A stretch of 64,000 nt of DNA from Hymenobacter sp. UV11 (GCF_004684095.1 NZ_SRII01000003.1:186001-250000); one strand, 5' to 3'. Positions 43,755 to 55,649 are shown, counted from the stretch's first letter. Numbers and translations are program-made. Notes: generated by a model from the letters alone, not told the origin.

Positions 43755-46262
43755 GTGAAAACAACTACGCATTGGCGGCTGGCCGCCCTGCTGCTACTCC
43801 TGCTTTGCCTGCGTGGCCCGGTCGCCGCCCAAGTTCCTACCCCCCCCGCGGCTACTGGCTCGCTCACCGGCACGGTGCTTGACTCACTGAGCCGCCAGCC
43901 GGTAGCCTATGCTACGGTGGTGCTGCTGCCGCCCACCGGCGATAAGCCCATCACCGGCGTGGCCGCCGACGACCAAGGCCACTTCAACCTGCCTAAGCTG
44001 GCGGCGGGCGCGTTTCGGCTGCGGGCCAGCTACGTGGGCTACGGCACTCGCACCCGGTCCGTCACGGTGGGGGTAGGGCCCACGGCGGTCGGCACGTTTC
44101 TGCTGCCCACCGCGGCCCAAGCGCTCGGCGAGGCGATAATAGTGGGCCAGAAGCCGGTAGTAGAAGTGCGCCCCGACCGCCTCGTATATAATGCCGACCA
44201 AGATGTGAGCAACGCCGGCGGCACCGCCCAGGATGTGCTGCGCAAGGCCCCGCTGCTGGCCGTGGATGGCGACGGCAACGTGAAGATGCGCGGCTCGGCG
44301 AATTTCAAGGTGCTCGTCAATAACAAGCCCTCGCCCACGCTGGCCAGCAACCTGGCCGAAGCCCTCAAGAGTATTCCAGCCGACCAGATAAAGAGCGTGG
44401 AAGTAATCACTACCCCCTCGGCCAAGTACGATGGCGAGGGCACGGCGGGCATCATCAATATTATTCTGAAAAAAGGTGTGGACCAGGGCGTGAATGGCCG
44501 TATTGGGGCCAGCAGCGGCAACCGCAACAGTAACTTCAACTCGGCCCTGAATTTTCGGAAGGGCAAGTTCGGCTTCACGTCGTCGGCCAACGCGGGCGCC
44601 TGGTACAACCCCGGCGATTTCAGCCGCGAGCGCATCAACTACACCTCCCTCGGCAACGATACGCTGCGCCAGAGCGGCGGCTCTTATAATAAAGGAGCCT
44701 GGCAGTACGGTACCATTGGCCTCGACTACGACCCTGCCGAGTATCACAGCTTTTCGCTGGCTGGCTCCATAAACCACTACGGCGGCAATACCACGCAGGA
44801 CCTGTTTAGCCAGGACCGAGCCGCTTTCCCAGTGAGTAACCCGCTGTACACGCGCGCTACCAAGAATATTTTCAGCGGCCTCAACGTGGAGGGTACCGGC
44901 ACCTACACGCGCACCTTTAAGCAGGCGCGCAAGGAGTGGAGCGTGCTGGGCCAGTACGCGCTCAACACCGGCACCTTTGGCTACGACTTTGACCAGTACA
45001 CCAACTCGGCAATCCCGCTAGAGCAGAGCCAGGCCAGCTACCGCGAGCGCAGCCGGGGCCGCACGCCGGGCCACACCTTCACCTTTCAAACCGATTTTAC
45101 GCAGCCCTTCGGCGATAAAAAAACCTTGGAGCTGGGCCTGAAAGCCATATTCCGCAGCACCGGCTCCATTGCCGATGTCGATACGCTGTACCCCGCGCTG
45201 TCGTCCGATTTTACCCGCTCGGCCCGGCGCTCCACCAATTTCAACTATTCGCAGGATGTGCAGGCAGCCTACGCCACCTATGGTTTTGGGGTGGGTAAGA
45301 AGCTCAGCGCCAGCCTGGGGGGTAGGGTGGAGCGCACCGGCCTGGCCGCCGATTTTGTGAATAATCCCGGCTTCACGCGCAGCTACGTGACACCGCTACC
45401 TAATGGCAATGCGCGCTACGCCTTCAGCGAGGTTACCAGCCTGCGCCTAGCCTACAGCCGCCGTATCACTCGGCCCTACATCGACTATCTCAACCCGTTT
45501 ATCGACCGTTCCGATGCCAAAAACATCTCTTACGGCAACCCCAATCTCGACCCCGAACTGACGGATTCCTACGAGCTGAGCTACAACACCAGCATTAAAA
45601 CAATGAGCCTCAATGCCTCGCTCTCGGTGCGCCACACGGGCAATGCCATCGAGCAGGTTCGCTTCCTGACTACCAACCCGCTTGTGGCGTTGCCCGAAAC
45701 CATCGTGCCCGACCCCAGCGTCACGGTCCAGACGTTTGCCAACGTGGCGGCCAATACCTACTACCAGTTCAACGTGTACCTCTCGGCTAAGCCGTTGCCC
45801 AAGTGGGACCTAAGCGCCGGCCCCGATGTGCAGTACATCGTGCGCCGCAGCGTGGCGCTCAATGCAGAGCGCCAAGGCTTCACGGCGGGCATCAACGGCA
45901 ATACTTCTTACAAGTTGAATAAAGGGTTCACGGTGCAAGGGTTCGTGTATGCGTCCCTACCCACCCCCGAGATTCAGGGCACCGGCCCCGCCAACCTCTA
46001 CTACCAGATGGGCGTGAAGAAGAGCCTGCTGAAAGAAAAAGCTGACCTCGTGCTCAACTTCGGCAGCCCGTTCAACGCCTACTGGCCTTATCGAACTACC
46101 ACTACTACCCAGTATTTCACCGAGCGTTCGGAGTCGCGTTCCTACCAGCGCGCCTTCCGGTTCAGCTTCAGCTACCGCTTTGGCCAGGCCGGCCAGGCCA
46201 AGCAGCGCAAGAGCATCAACAACGACGACACCAAAGGTGGGGGTAGCAAGCAGGGCGGCTAA
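43755..46262 (+). CDS. Outer-membrane beta-barrel receptor-like protein
   Basis: About 835 residues from a GTG at 43755 that gives a proper signal peptide (MKTTTHWRLAALLLLLLCLRGPVAAQ); an ATG at 43710 would add 15 residues ahead of it. Next comes a CarboxypepD_reg-like domain (SLTGTVLDSLSRQPVAYATVV), then a TonB-receptor-type plug (VDGDGNVKMRGSANFKVLVN, AEALKSIPADQIKSVEVIT) and a long aromatic-rich C-terminal barrel of the OMP_b-brl_3 type. No SusD partner is nearby, so this is not a SusCD pair. Substrate unknown. Confidence 0.88.
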   Translation: MKTTTHWRLAALLLLLLCLRGPVAAQVPTPPAATGSLTGTVLDSLSRQPVAYATVVLLPPTGDKPITGVAADDQGHFNLPKLAAGAFRLRASYVGYGTRTRSVTVGVGPTAVGTFLLPTAAQALGEAIIVGQKPVVEVRPDRLVYNADQDVSNAGGTAQDVLRKAPLLAVDGDGNVKMRGSANFKVLVNNKPSPTLASNLAEALKSIPADQIKSVEVITTPSAKYDGEGTAGIINIILKKGVDQGVNGRIGASSGNRNSNFNSALNFRKGKFGFTSSANAGAWYNPGDFSRERINYTSLGNDTLRQSGGSYNKGAWQYGTIGLDYDPAEYHSFSLAGSINHYGGNTTQDLFSQDRAAFPVSNPLYTRATKNIFSGLNVEGTGTYTRTFKQARKEWSVLGQYALNTGTFGYDFDQYTNSAIPLEQSQASYRERSRGRTPGHTFTFQTDFTQPFGDKKTLELGLKAIFRSTGSIADVDTLYPALSSDFTRSARRSTNFNYSQDVQAAYATYGFGVGKKLSASLGGRVERTGLAADFVNNPGFTRSYVTPLPNGNARYAFSEVTSLRLAYSRRITRPYIDYLNPFIDRSDAKNISYGNPNLDPELTDSYELSYNTSIKTMSLNASLSVRHTGNAIEQVRFLTTNPLVALPETIVPDPSVTVQTFANVAANTYYQFNVYLSAKPLPKWDLSAGPDVQYIVRRSVALNAERQGFTAGINGNTSYKLNKGFTVQGFVYASLPTPEIQGTGPANLYYQMGVKKSLLKEKADLVLNFGSPFNAYWPYRTTTTTQYFTERSESRSYQRAFRFSFSYRFGQAGQAKQRKSINNDDTKGGGSKQGG

Positions 46263-46285
46263 GGAAACAACTTGCGTTTAAACAC

Positions 46286-46322
46286 GAAAAGGCCGGTCCC
46301 GCACTGCGGAACCGGCCTTTTC
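46286..46322. terminator. Bidirectional terminator between barrel protein and clpC
   Basis: Perfect 12-bp arms at 46286-46297 and 46311-46322 with AAAA/TTTT inside. It lies between the converging stops of the two genes. Confidence 0.88.
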
Positions 46323-46337
46323 AACTTTCATGCTTCG

Positions 46338-48962
<2,625 letters not shown>

Positions 48963-49116
48963 GCAAGCAAGATATTAATAAGACGCAGATAGTAGCTGTA
49001 CCGAAAACGGCCTGAATAGTTACGCTACACAGATACGTAAAGGAAAGCGGAATATTTGAAAAACAAGCGCCTGGGAGCGAAGGTTCGACCAAAATAAAAT
49101 TGACCTTCTCCTGGGT

Positions 49117-49752
49117 CTATAAAAACTGCCCCGCCCCCGGCCCTTGCATAAACAGCAAGTCCAACACGCTAAGGTTTGGTACAAATGCGGTACCAAATAC
49201 CTGAGGGTATGAATGGGGCGACGGTCTGTCAGGTTCTAGCCCGTTCGGCAGGGCTTTAGGTGTCAAGAAGTCGCGCCGGTCGAGTAGCGCCTCCTGGCCC
49301 GGCGCCGGGGGGGTAGGGGCCAGGTACTCGGCCGTGAGCTCAATAGGGAGCGGCCAGCGCAGGCAGCGAAACAACAGCTGTAAAAAAGCCAGGTTCAACT
49401 CCCAGAGGCGGGCGGGCTTCTGGGCGTAAATATCCTGCAAGTAATCAGCGTAGTAGCCAAAGTACGGCGAGGCCCCGTAGGCGGTTTGCAGGGTGCGAAA
49501 GTGGCGGTGCCGCCAGTTCTGGCGGTAGTCAATCTCGATTTCGCTGGTGCGCACCTTCGCGGCGCGGGCGCCATCAATCACCGGCACCGTGAGCGGCTGC
49601 GGGCCTTGCACCGTGAGTACCAGGCAGCGGTTGCGGTAGGTTTGTTTGTGGTAGTGCTCGTGGGCGTCGAGCAGTAGCTCATCAGCCGACAATAGCTGCT
49701 GAAAAAACGGAATAGATGGCAGGTAATGCAGCTCGGTCAGGACAACGGACAT
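49117..49752 (-). CDS. WbqC family protein
   Basis: A 211-residue protein from the ATG at 49752 (MSVVLTELHYLPSIPFFQQLL). The first third matches the WbqC pattern, LHYLPSIPFF then HYHKQTYRNRCLVLTVQGPQPLTVPV and RQNWRHRHFRTLQTAYGASPYF. WbqC-like proteins are found in surface-polysaccharide loci but their reaction is unknown. A longer reading upstream has no family support. No polysaccharide genes are adjacent. Confidence 0.82.
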   Translation of the reverse strand: MSVVLTELHYLPSIPFFQQLLSADELLLDAHEHYHKQTYRNRCLVLTVQGPQPLTVPVIDGARAAKVRTSEIEIDYRQNWRHRHFRTLQTAYGASPYFGYYADYLQDIYAQKPARLWELNLAFLQLLFRCLRWPLPIELTAEYLAPTPPAPGQEALLDRRDFLTPKALPNGLEPDRPSPHSYPQVFGTAFVPNLSVLDLLFMQGPGAGQFL

Positions 49753-49775
49753 GGCCGCAAGGTAGCCGCAGCCGT

Positions 49776-49848
49776 GTAAAACGGAGGGGTATTCCGTTGG
49801 CCGCTGCACAACTTGCGCACGCGGAAACGGAGTGTCACTCCGTTTTAC
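49776..49848. repeat. Nested inverted repeat in divergent promoter region
   Basis: Outer arms 49776-49786 and 49838-49848 (GTAAAACGGAG and its complement) are perfect. A second palindrome, AAACGGAGTG around one central base, occupies 49825-49845, so the right side can pair locally or with the left arm. It lies between the divergent WbqC gene and the exported protein at 49910. Confidence 0.65.
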
Positions 49849-49909
49849 GAGCTCTTCGTCCGGCACGGTAATGGCCCTGGCGCCCACTACTTGCTTATTT
49901 TTGTTCTCT

Positions 49910-50785
49910 ATGCGTTTCCTACCCCTCTCTCTTTCGCTGGTCTTGGCGGCCAGTCTTGGTGCCCAGGCCGGCCCGCCGCAGCTGCTGCTGCGGGTGGCCA
50001 AGTTTCGCAACCTCGACCAGGTGCAGAAAGGCGGCGAAATCGAGATTTCGGTAATGGTGCCGACCCAGCCGCTCACCTACCGGCAGCGGGCGCCCAAGTC
50101 GTTTCAGTCATCGGCGGTAGTCGATTTGACCATTCTAAAAGCCGACGGCACCACCGCCTGGCAGGAAACCGTGACCCTGAAGCCGCCGGTGCTCAGCGAC
50201 ACCACCATTGCCATCAAAAACCCGCTGAGCTTCCTCAAGCGCGTAGCCCTGCCCGACGGCACCTACACGCTGCGCGGCCGCATCCGCGACCAGTACAAAG
50301 CCGCCAACGGCGAAACGACCGTGGAGCTGCCCGTCGTCATTGCCGAGCCGAAGGGTCCCGCTTTCAGCGACTTGGTTTTCCTGGCCCGGCCCGCTGCCAA
50401 GGCCAGCGCCCAAAGCGTCTTCAACCGCGGGGGCTACCTGCTGACCCGCGCGGCCAGCGGCTACTATGGCCGATGGACCGATAACGTCTTCTTTTACACC
50501 GAGTTAAATCAGGTGCCCGCCGGTCGCTCGGTGCGCTTGCACTACCATCTCGCTGCCCCCGACGGCACCGCTGCCGACGCCGACGCGCCCCCCGTAACCA
50601 CGCAGGCCGGTCGGCCCACAGCCGTGGTAGGCCAGCTGCCGCTCGGCCCCATTCCGGCCGGGCCCTTCACGCTCACCATCGAGGCCCGCGACATAGCCAC
50701 CAAAAAGGTGCTGGCTACCCAGAGCCAAAGCGGCGAGCGCAGCCTTACCGAGTATGCTCCGGCGGGGGCCGCCGTGCCCCGATGA
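49910..50785 (+). CDS. Exported hypothetical protein
   Basis: A 291-residue protein with signal peptide MRFLPLSLSLVLAASLGAQA, not recognised. The mature part is rich in predicted beta strands with repeated Ig-like phrases (AVVDLTILKADGTTAWQETVTL, LPDGTYTLRGRIRDQY, PAGPFTLTIEARDIATKKVL), resembling two bacterial Ig-type domains. A TATTTTTG box lies 6 nt before the ATG. The stop overlaps the acyltransferase start by 4 nt (ATGA), so both are co-translated; an envelope role is inferred from this. Confidence 0.7.
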   Translation: MRFLPLSLSLVLAASLGAQAGPPQLLLRVAKFRNLDQVQKGGEIEISVMVPTQPLTYRQRAPKSFQSSAVVDLTILKADGTTAWQETVTLKPPVLSDTTIAIKNPLSFLKRVALPDGTYTLRGRIRDQYKAANGETTVELPVVIAEPKGPAFSDLVFLARPAAKASAQSVFNRGGYLLTRAASGYYGRWTDNVFFYTELNQVPAGRSVRLHYHLAAPDGTAADADAPPVTTQAGRPTAVVGQLPLGPIPAGPFTLTIEARDIATKKVLATQSQSGERSLTEYAPAGAAVPR

Positions 50786-51681
50786 GTACTACCCCTGCCG
50801 TGCCATGGTACTACCGTGTGCTTAGCTGGCCGTTACTGACTCTGGCTCATCTGCCGCTGGTTGTGCTTTATGGCTTCGCCAAGAGTCTTTATTGGCTGCT
50901 GGCCTACGTGGTGCGCTATCGCCAGCAGGTAGTGCTTGATAACCTGCGTCATGCTTTTCCCGAAAAGTCAGCTGCCGAAATTCAGCACGTGGCCCGGCAG
51001 TTTTACTGGCACTTCGCGCAGGTAATGGTCGAAATTCTCAAGTTGGCCAGCATCAACGCAGCCGAGCTGCAACGCCGCGTGCACTTTACCAATCCCGAAT
51101 TGCTGGGCGGCTATTTGGCCCAGGGCCGGCAGGTATTGGGCGTCGGCTCACACATGGGTAACTGGGAATGGGTGCTGGCCGGGGCCGCGGTCAGGTTTCC
51201 AGGGCAGGTGGCCGGGGTATATAAGCCGCTGGGCAACAAGTTTTTTGAGTATTATGTGCGCCGCTTGCGCATGCGCCTCGGCGCCGAGGTGGTACCGATG
51301 CTTAGTACGCTGCGGTACCTGGTGGCCCACCGGGGCCAGGGCCAAATCCTAAGTCTAGTATCGGACCAGGCCGCTGGCCCCGACGACCGTCCGTACTGGA
51401 CTGATTTCCTGCATCGGCCGGCTGGCTTTTATACCAGTGTCGACCGCCTGACGCCGCAATTCGCCGCTGTAGTGCTCTGCGCCCGCACCCGGCGGGTAAA
51501 GCGCGGCTACTATACCGTCACTTTCACAGAATTGCCTGGCGATGCGGCTACTACTAGCCTTCCCCCAGATGCTGCTCATTACCCGATTATAGCCTCCTTC
51601 GTGCAGCTACTGGCCGCCGATATCGGCGCGGCCCCCGAGCAATACCTCTGGACGCATCGCCGCTGGAAGCACAAGCGGTAA
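50782..51681 (+). CDS. LpxL/HtrB-type lysophospholipid acyltransferase
   Basis: A 299-residue inner-membrane acyltransferase. An N-terminal hydrophobic anchor (LPLVVLYGFAKSLYWLLAYV) is followed by QVVLDNLRHAFPEKS and the catalytic SHMGNWEWVLAG block, which contains the HX4D/E-type motif as H-M-G-N-W-E. YKPLGNKFFEYYVRRLR and SDQAAGPDDRPYW are also family blocks; the C-terminal PEQYLWTHRRWKHKR is typical. It transfers a secondary acyl chain to lipid A or a similar lipid. It is coupled to the preceding exported protein. Confidence 0.9.
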   Translation: MSTTPAVPWYYRVLSWPLLTLAHLPLVVLYGFAKSLYWLLAYVVRYRQQVVLDNLRHAFPEKSAAEIQHVARQFYWHFAQVMVEILKLASINAAELQRRVHFTNPELLGGYLAQGRQVLGVGSHMGNWEWVLAGAAVRFPGQVAGVYKPLGNKFFEYYVRRLRMRLGAEVVPMLSTLRYLVAHRGQGQILSLVSDQAAGPDDRPYWTDFLHRPAGFYTSVDRLTPQFAAVVLCARTRRVKRGYYTVTFTELPGDAATTSLPPDAAHYPIIASFVQLLAADIGAAPEQYLWTHRRWKHKR

Positions 51682-51773
51682 ATGAGCAGTTGCGTACATG
51701 AGTAAGGGTAGCCTGGAGTAGTTTATTCTCCAGGCTACCCTTACTCATGTACGCAACTGCTCATTTACCGCTT
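51673..51773. repeat. Perfect 46-bp palindrome spanning converging stop codons
   Basis: Arms 51673-51718 and 51728-51773 are exact reverse complements with a 9-nt spacer. The left arm contains the stop of the acyltransferase gene and the last codon before it. The outer end of the right arm overlaps the stop of the minus-strand Sua5 gene. It could act as a bidirectional terminator, but no T run follows either stem. Confidence 0.93.
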
Positions 51774-52404
51774 ACAGAAACTGCTCAATGTCGCCCAAGC
51801 CCTGGCGCACCAGCTCAAAGTCGTCATTGGTGCAATCCACGATGGTGCTGGGCTCGTTGCCGCCAAAGCCGCCGTCGATGACGAGGTCTACGAGCGAGCG
51901 GTATTTCTCAAAAATCAGGTCCGGGTCGGTCACGTATTCTTCCAACGTCTCCGCGCTTTCGCGCACCGATGTACTCACGATGGGCGTACCAAATTCTTTC
52001 ACTATTTGGCGCACAATCTGATTATCAGGTACCCGAATGCCCACCGTGCTGCGCTTCACGCCGCCGTAGCGGGGCGCGTTGGGGCTAGCTTCGAAAATGA
52101 AGGTAAAGGGGCCGGGTAGGGCTTTTTTAATGACCTTAAACACGGGGGTAGTAATGCCGTGCGCGTAGTCGCTGATGTGCGACAAGTCGTGACAAATAAA
52201 GCTAAGGTTAGCTTTCTCAGGCTTTAAGCCCTTAATGCGGCAGAGCTTTTCAACTGCTTTCGCGTTGTTGATATCACACCCAATGCCATAAACCGTATCG
52301 GTGGGGTAAATAATAAGCCCACCCTTGCGCAACACTTCTACTACTTGCAGAATGCGATTTTGGGGCGGGTTATCGGGGTGGATGCGGAGCAGGGTAGCGG
52401 ACAT
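51772..52404 (-). CDS. L-threonylcarbamoyladenylate synthase (Sua5/YciO/YrdC family)
   Basis: Makes the activated intermediate for t6A tRNA modification. From the ATG at 52404 it is 210 residues, beginning MSATLLRIHPDNPPQNRILQ. The nucleotide site is formed by GGLIIYPTDTVYGIGCDINN and by KRSTVGIRVPDN; STSVRESAETLEEY is a further family block. The longer upstream frame has no homologous content. The short length and the SATLLRIHP start are closer to the YciO branch, so t6A synthesis is likely but not certain. Confidence 0.87.
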   Translation of the reverse strand: MSATLLRIHPDNPPQNRILQVVEVLRKGGLIIYPTDTVYGIGCDINNAKAVEKLCRIKGLKPEKANLSFICHDLSHISDYAHGITTPVFKVIKKALPGPFTFIFEASPNAPRYGGVKRSTVGIRVPDNQIVRQIVKEFGTPIVSTSVRESAETLEEYVTDPDLIFEKYRSLVDLVIDGGFGGNEPSTIVDCTNDDFELVRQGLGDIEQFL

Positions 52405-52608
52405 AGGGCAGAAAAAGATTTTATATAAAAGAAGGAACAGGCAGCGGGGGTAGCCCGTTCGGGTGGGAAAGGTACTACGGCGGGCGGTTTTGGCCTCCGC
52501 GCCTTTCAATAGCTAAGCGCTACAAGCCAATGGCGCGCCAGTTGTTTGCGGTGATGGGGGTAGGAGGACCAACCGGGGGTTAATTTCGCAAACTTTATTT
52601 TTCAATCC

Positions 52609-53697
52609 ATGTCTGAACCTGTCAAAAAGTCCGCTTTCGAGTACCGCGCAGAGTCTATCAAGCGCCGCAATCGCTACGGCACCGTGAGCGTGATACTCGG
52701 CTTGATAATGGTGTGCTTCTCTTATTATTTCTACCAGGTTTTCTTTAACCCCAACATCGACACCAAGGACCGGCCGACCTACGTCTACATCCGGCGCGGC
52801 GACAATTGGCAGAAGGCCCTGGCCCAGGTGGAGAAAAGCGGCGCGGTTATCGACCGGCTCTCGCTGTATTTTGTGGGCAAGATGATGGGCTACAATAAGC
52901 CCGGCGCCGTGAAGCCAGGCCGCTACGAACTGGTAGATGGCGCCACCAACCGCCAGGTAATCAACCTGCTGAAGTCGGGCCGCCAAAAGCCGCTCAAGCT
53001 CACGTTTACCAACGTGCGCCTGCGCCGCGAGCTGGCCGCCAAGCTATCCAAGCAGATTGACGCCCGCCCCCAGCAAATCGACTCGCTGCTGAGCAGCCCC
53101 AGCTATACCCGCAGCCTGGGTTTCGATACGACTACGGTGCTCTCGATGTTCATCCCCAACACCTACGAGCTCTACTGGAATACCTCGGCCCAAAACCTCA
53201 TGCAGCGAATGAAGTCGGAATACGAGAAGTTCTGGACGCCCGCCCGCGACGCGGCCCGCGAGAAGCTGGGCCTCAGCCGTGCGCAGGTGAGCACGCTGGC
53301 TAGCATCGTGGAGGCCGAGCAGCAGCAGCATGCCGACGAGCGCCCCCGCATTGCGGGTGTGTATCTTAACCGCCTCAAGCGCGGCATGAAGCTGCAAGCC
53401 GACCCCACCGTGGTGTATGCCAACGGCGACTTCGGCATCAAGCGCGTGCTCAACGTGCACCTGCAAAAAGACTCGCCCTACAATACGTACAAGTACGCCG
53501 GCTTACCCCCCGGCCCCATCAACCTGCCCAGCATCGCCAGCATCGACGCCGTGCTGCACCCCGAGCAGAACGACTACCTATACTTCTGCGCCAAGGACGA
53601 CTTCAGCGGCTACCATGCTTTCGCCGCCACCCAGCAGCAGCACCTCGTGAACGCCCACCGCTACCAGGCCGCCCTCACGCGGGCGGGCATTATGTAG
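52609..53697 (+). CDS. mltG: Endolytic murein transglycosylase
   Basis: Inner-membrane lytic transglycosylase that cuts nascent glycan strands, 362 residues. One N-terminal membrane helix (GTVSVILGLIMVCFSYYFYQ), a LysM-like region (GDNWQKALAQVEKSGAVID), then the YceG domain with the catalytic Glu in LASIVEAEQQQHADER. RIAGVYLNRLKRGMKLQADPTVVY and YAGLPPGPINLPSIASI are signature blocks. It is isolated, without the usual yciO/thymidylate kinase neighbours on its strand, although a Sua5-type gene is divergent from it. Confidence 0.93.
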   Translation: MSEPVKKSAFEYRAESIKRRNRYGTVSVILGLIMVCFSYYFYQVFFNPNIDTKDRPTYVYIRRGDNWQKALAQVEKSGAVIDRLSLYFVGKMMGYNKPGAVKPGRYELVDGATNRQVINLLKSGRQKPLKLTFTNVRLRRELAAKLSKQIDARPQQIDSLLSSPSYTRSLGFDTTTVLSMFIPNTYELYWNTSAQNLMQRMKSEYEKFWTPARDAAREKLGLSRAQVSTLASIVEAEQQQHADERPRIAGVYLNRLKRGMKLQADPTVVYANGDFGIKRVLNVHLQKDSPYNTYKYAGLPPGPINLPSIASIDAVLHPEQNDYLYFCAKDDFSGYHAFAATQQQHLVNAHRYQAALTRAGIM

Positions 53698-53788
53698 CCA
53701 GGGCCAGCCGCACTCCACGGCGGCTTGCCGGCTTGGGCGGGGGTAGGGGCTGCTACGCGCTGGCGCTTCCCCAATGGTTTGCCACTGG

Positions 53789-53935
53789 CTAGCTACCGGG
53801 CGGTTTTACTGCTACAGTATGCTTAGCCCCTGCCGCCCCTTCGGGGCCAGCCACGCTTTGCACGCGCACCACCAAGCCAAGCAGCGTAAGCAGCACAAAA
53901 GCAAGGTAATAGCGGAAGTGAGGAGAAGTATTCAT
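53789..53935 (-). CDS. Very small membrane or secreted protein (48 aa)
   Basis: A 48-codon frame from an ATG at 53935 to a TAG at 53789. It begins MNTSPHFRYYLAFVLLTLLGL, a good single membrane segment or signal peptide, and ends in a polar tail (KHTVAVKPPGS). Upstream on the minus strand a TTG and TACTTTTC lie 19 nt apart, close to a promoter. No family recognised. Confidence 0.45.
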   Translation of the reverse strand: MNTSPHFRYYLAFVLLTLLGLVVRVQSVAGPEGAAGAKHTVAVKPPGS

Positions 53936-54106
53936 AAAGCTGGCGCGTGTGGAAAAGTAGAATAAGCTTAACTATGCACAAAGCTACTAAGCTAAACCAG
54001 ACTATTGCGAACCCTTGGTTTAAACCAAGAATTTTGTGGATGAATCAGGTTTTTTCCTGGTTGAACAACTAAAATGGCGGCCTTCGCTTGCCTTACTACT
54101 TTACCT

Positions 54107-54595
54107 ATGTACCAAGCCGATATTCAAATTCGCGTGCGCTACGCCGAAACCGACCAGATGGGCTACGTGTACCACGGCAACTACGCGGCCTATTTTGAGG
54201 TAGCCCGCACCGAGTCGTTCCGGCAGCTGGGCATTCGCTACAAAGACCTCGAAGGGCAGGGGGTAGGGATGCCCGTGGGCGAGCTGCAAACCCGCTTTCG
54301 CCGCCCCGCCCGCTACGACGACTTGCTGACTATCAAGGTAATGCTGCGCGAGCTGGTCGAGGGCTCACGGGTTAAGTTTGAGTACGAAATCCGCAACGAG
54401 GCCGACGAGCTGCTGACGGTAGGCCACACCTTAATGGTATTTGTGAGCACTACTACCGGCCGGCCGGTACCTATTCCGGCGAGCGTGCGCGAAAAGCTGG
54501 CGCCGTATTTTGCCGAAACCGAAGCTGACCGGCCACTGGGTACCGGCCGCGCTACCCCCGGCGACGCGCCCGCCCCGGCCACGTTTGGTAAGTGA
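54107..54595 (+). CDS. Acyl-CoA thioesterase, YbgC/4HBT type
   Basis: A 162-residue hot-dog-fold thioesterase. The N-terminal IQIRVRYAETDQMGYVYHGNYAAYFEVARTE holds the catalytic Asp of the 4HBT family (the YAETDQMGxVYHGNY pattern). A Pro/Ala-rich tail extends beyond the fold. The ATG at 54107 starts MYQADIQIRV; an upstream ATG at 54074 is less likely. Substrate unknown. The stop lies at the edge of an inverted repeat. Confidence 0.88.
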   Translation: MYQADIQIRVRYAETDQMGYVYHGNYAAYFEVARTESFRQLGIRYKDLEGQGVGMPVGELQTRFRRPARYDDLLTIKVMLRELVEGSRVKFEYEIRNEADELLTVGHTLMVFVSTTTGRPVPIPASVREKLAPYFAETEADRPLGTGRATPGDAPAPATFGK

Positions 54596-54691
54596 GCAGG
54601 TGAGTAGATGAGTGAGGGCGCGGGTAAAACCAGTTCGTGAACTCATCGGCCTGCCCGCTCCTTTACCCATCTACTCACCTATTCAGTTACC
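54592..54691. repeat. Imperfect inverted repeat between thioesterase and YihY genes
   Basis: GTAAGTGAGCAGGTGAGTAGATG near 54592-54612 pairs imperfectly with CATCTACTCACCTATTCAGTTAC near 54669-54691. The thioesterase stop lies in the left arm and the YihY start begins 1-2 nt after the right arm, so the whole 97-nt gap is the repeat. Confidence 0.7.
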
Positions 54692-54692
54692 A

Positions 54693-55649
54693 ATGCACGC
54701 TCCTCCCGCCCGCCGCCGTGTGCTACCCGATGTGCGCCGCCACCGTGCCTACCGCATGCTCATGGCGTGGGGCAAGCGCCGGCGGCTGGGCGGGGGCCAC
54801 GTGTCGCTCTACGACGTGGGCGAGCGGGTGCTGCACGAGCTACGTCTCGACTCGCTCGAAAAGCGTGCGGCCTACATGGCCTTCAACCTCACGCTGGCGC
54901 TGTTTCCGACCATCATCTTCCTGTTCACCCTCATCCCCTACATCCCGGTGCCGAACCTGGACGTGGACATTCTGCAGTTTCTGGCCGATATCATGCCTCA
55001 CGAGCTATACTCGGCCACGGCGGGTACCATTGAGGATATTGTCCGCATTCCGCACGGCGGGCTGCTCTCGTTCGGGTTTGTGTCGGCCCTGGTGCTTTCC
55101 AGCAACGGCATTATGGCCCTGCTCGACGCTTTTGAGAAGAAGTACCCGTGGTTCAAGCACCGTGGATACTTTCGCAAGCGCCTCATCGCTACTGGCCTAA
55201 CGTTTATTCTGGCCCTGATTCTGGTGCTCTCCATCGCGGGTATCTTTTTCGGCACCTTCATCATCGACGCGCTGGTATTCTACGAAGTAGTGCCCGAAAG
55301 CTCCACCGAATTCATGATTCTGGTGCTACGCTACGGCTCGCTTATCGGCCTTTTTCTGACCACTACCTGCGTCATCTACTACTTCGTGCCGCCCGTGCAC
55401 GACAAATGGCCCTTTATCTCAACCGGCGCGCTGGTAGCCACGCTCCTCATCTTTCTGGTGTCCTTCCTGTTCACGCTCTATGTGCGCATCTTCAACTCCT
55501 ACAACCACTTCTACGGCTCCATTGGGGCGCTGGTAGGCTTTATGGTGTGGCTGGAGTTTGTGTGCATGACGCTCATCATTGGCTTCGAAGTCAATGTAAG
55601 CATCGACGCCGTGACGGGAAGACTGAAATTATTGCCTAATGACAAATAA
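54693..55649 (+). CDS. YihY/BrkB family membrane protein
   Basis: A 318-residue inner-membrane protein with about six helices. Typical features are KRAAYMAFNLTLALFPTIIFLFTLIPYI near the N-terminus, a central ALVLSSNGIMALLDAF block, and the C-terminal SIGALVGFMVWLEFVCMTLIIGFEVN. Once called RNase BN, the family is now regarded as a transporter-like membrane protein of unknown substrate. The ATG at 54693 is preferred to an upstream start (54612) inside the inverted repeat. Confidence 0.88.
   Translation: MHAPPARRRVLPDVRRHRAYRMLMAWGKRRRLGGGHVSLYDVGERVLHELRLDSLEKRAAYMAFNLTLALFPTIIFLFTLIPYIPVPNLDVDILQFLADIMPHELYSATAGTIEDIVRIPHGGLLSFGFVSALVLSSNGIMALLDAFEKKYPWFKHRGYFRKRLIATGLTFILALILVLSIAGIFFGTFIIDALVFYEVVPESSTEFMILVLRYGSLIGLFLTTTCVIYYFVPPVHDKWPFISTGALVATLLIFLVSFLFTLYVRIFNSYNHFYGSIGALVGFMVWLEFVCMTLIIGFEVNVSIDAVTGRLKLLPNDK

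Noticed and set aside
49117..50076. Longer reading of the WbqC gene (319 codons)
   Set aside because: The extra N-terminal part is antisense to the divergent exported-protein gene and crosses an inverted repeat; WbqC similarity begins at 49752.
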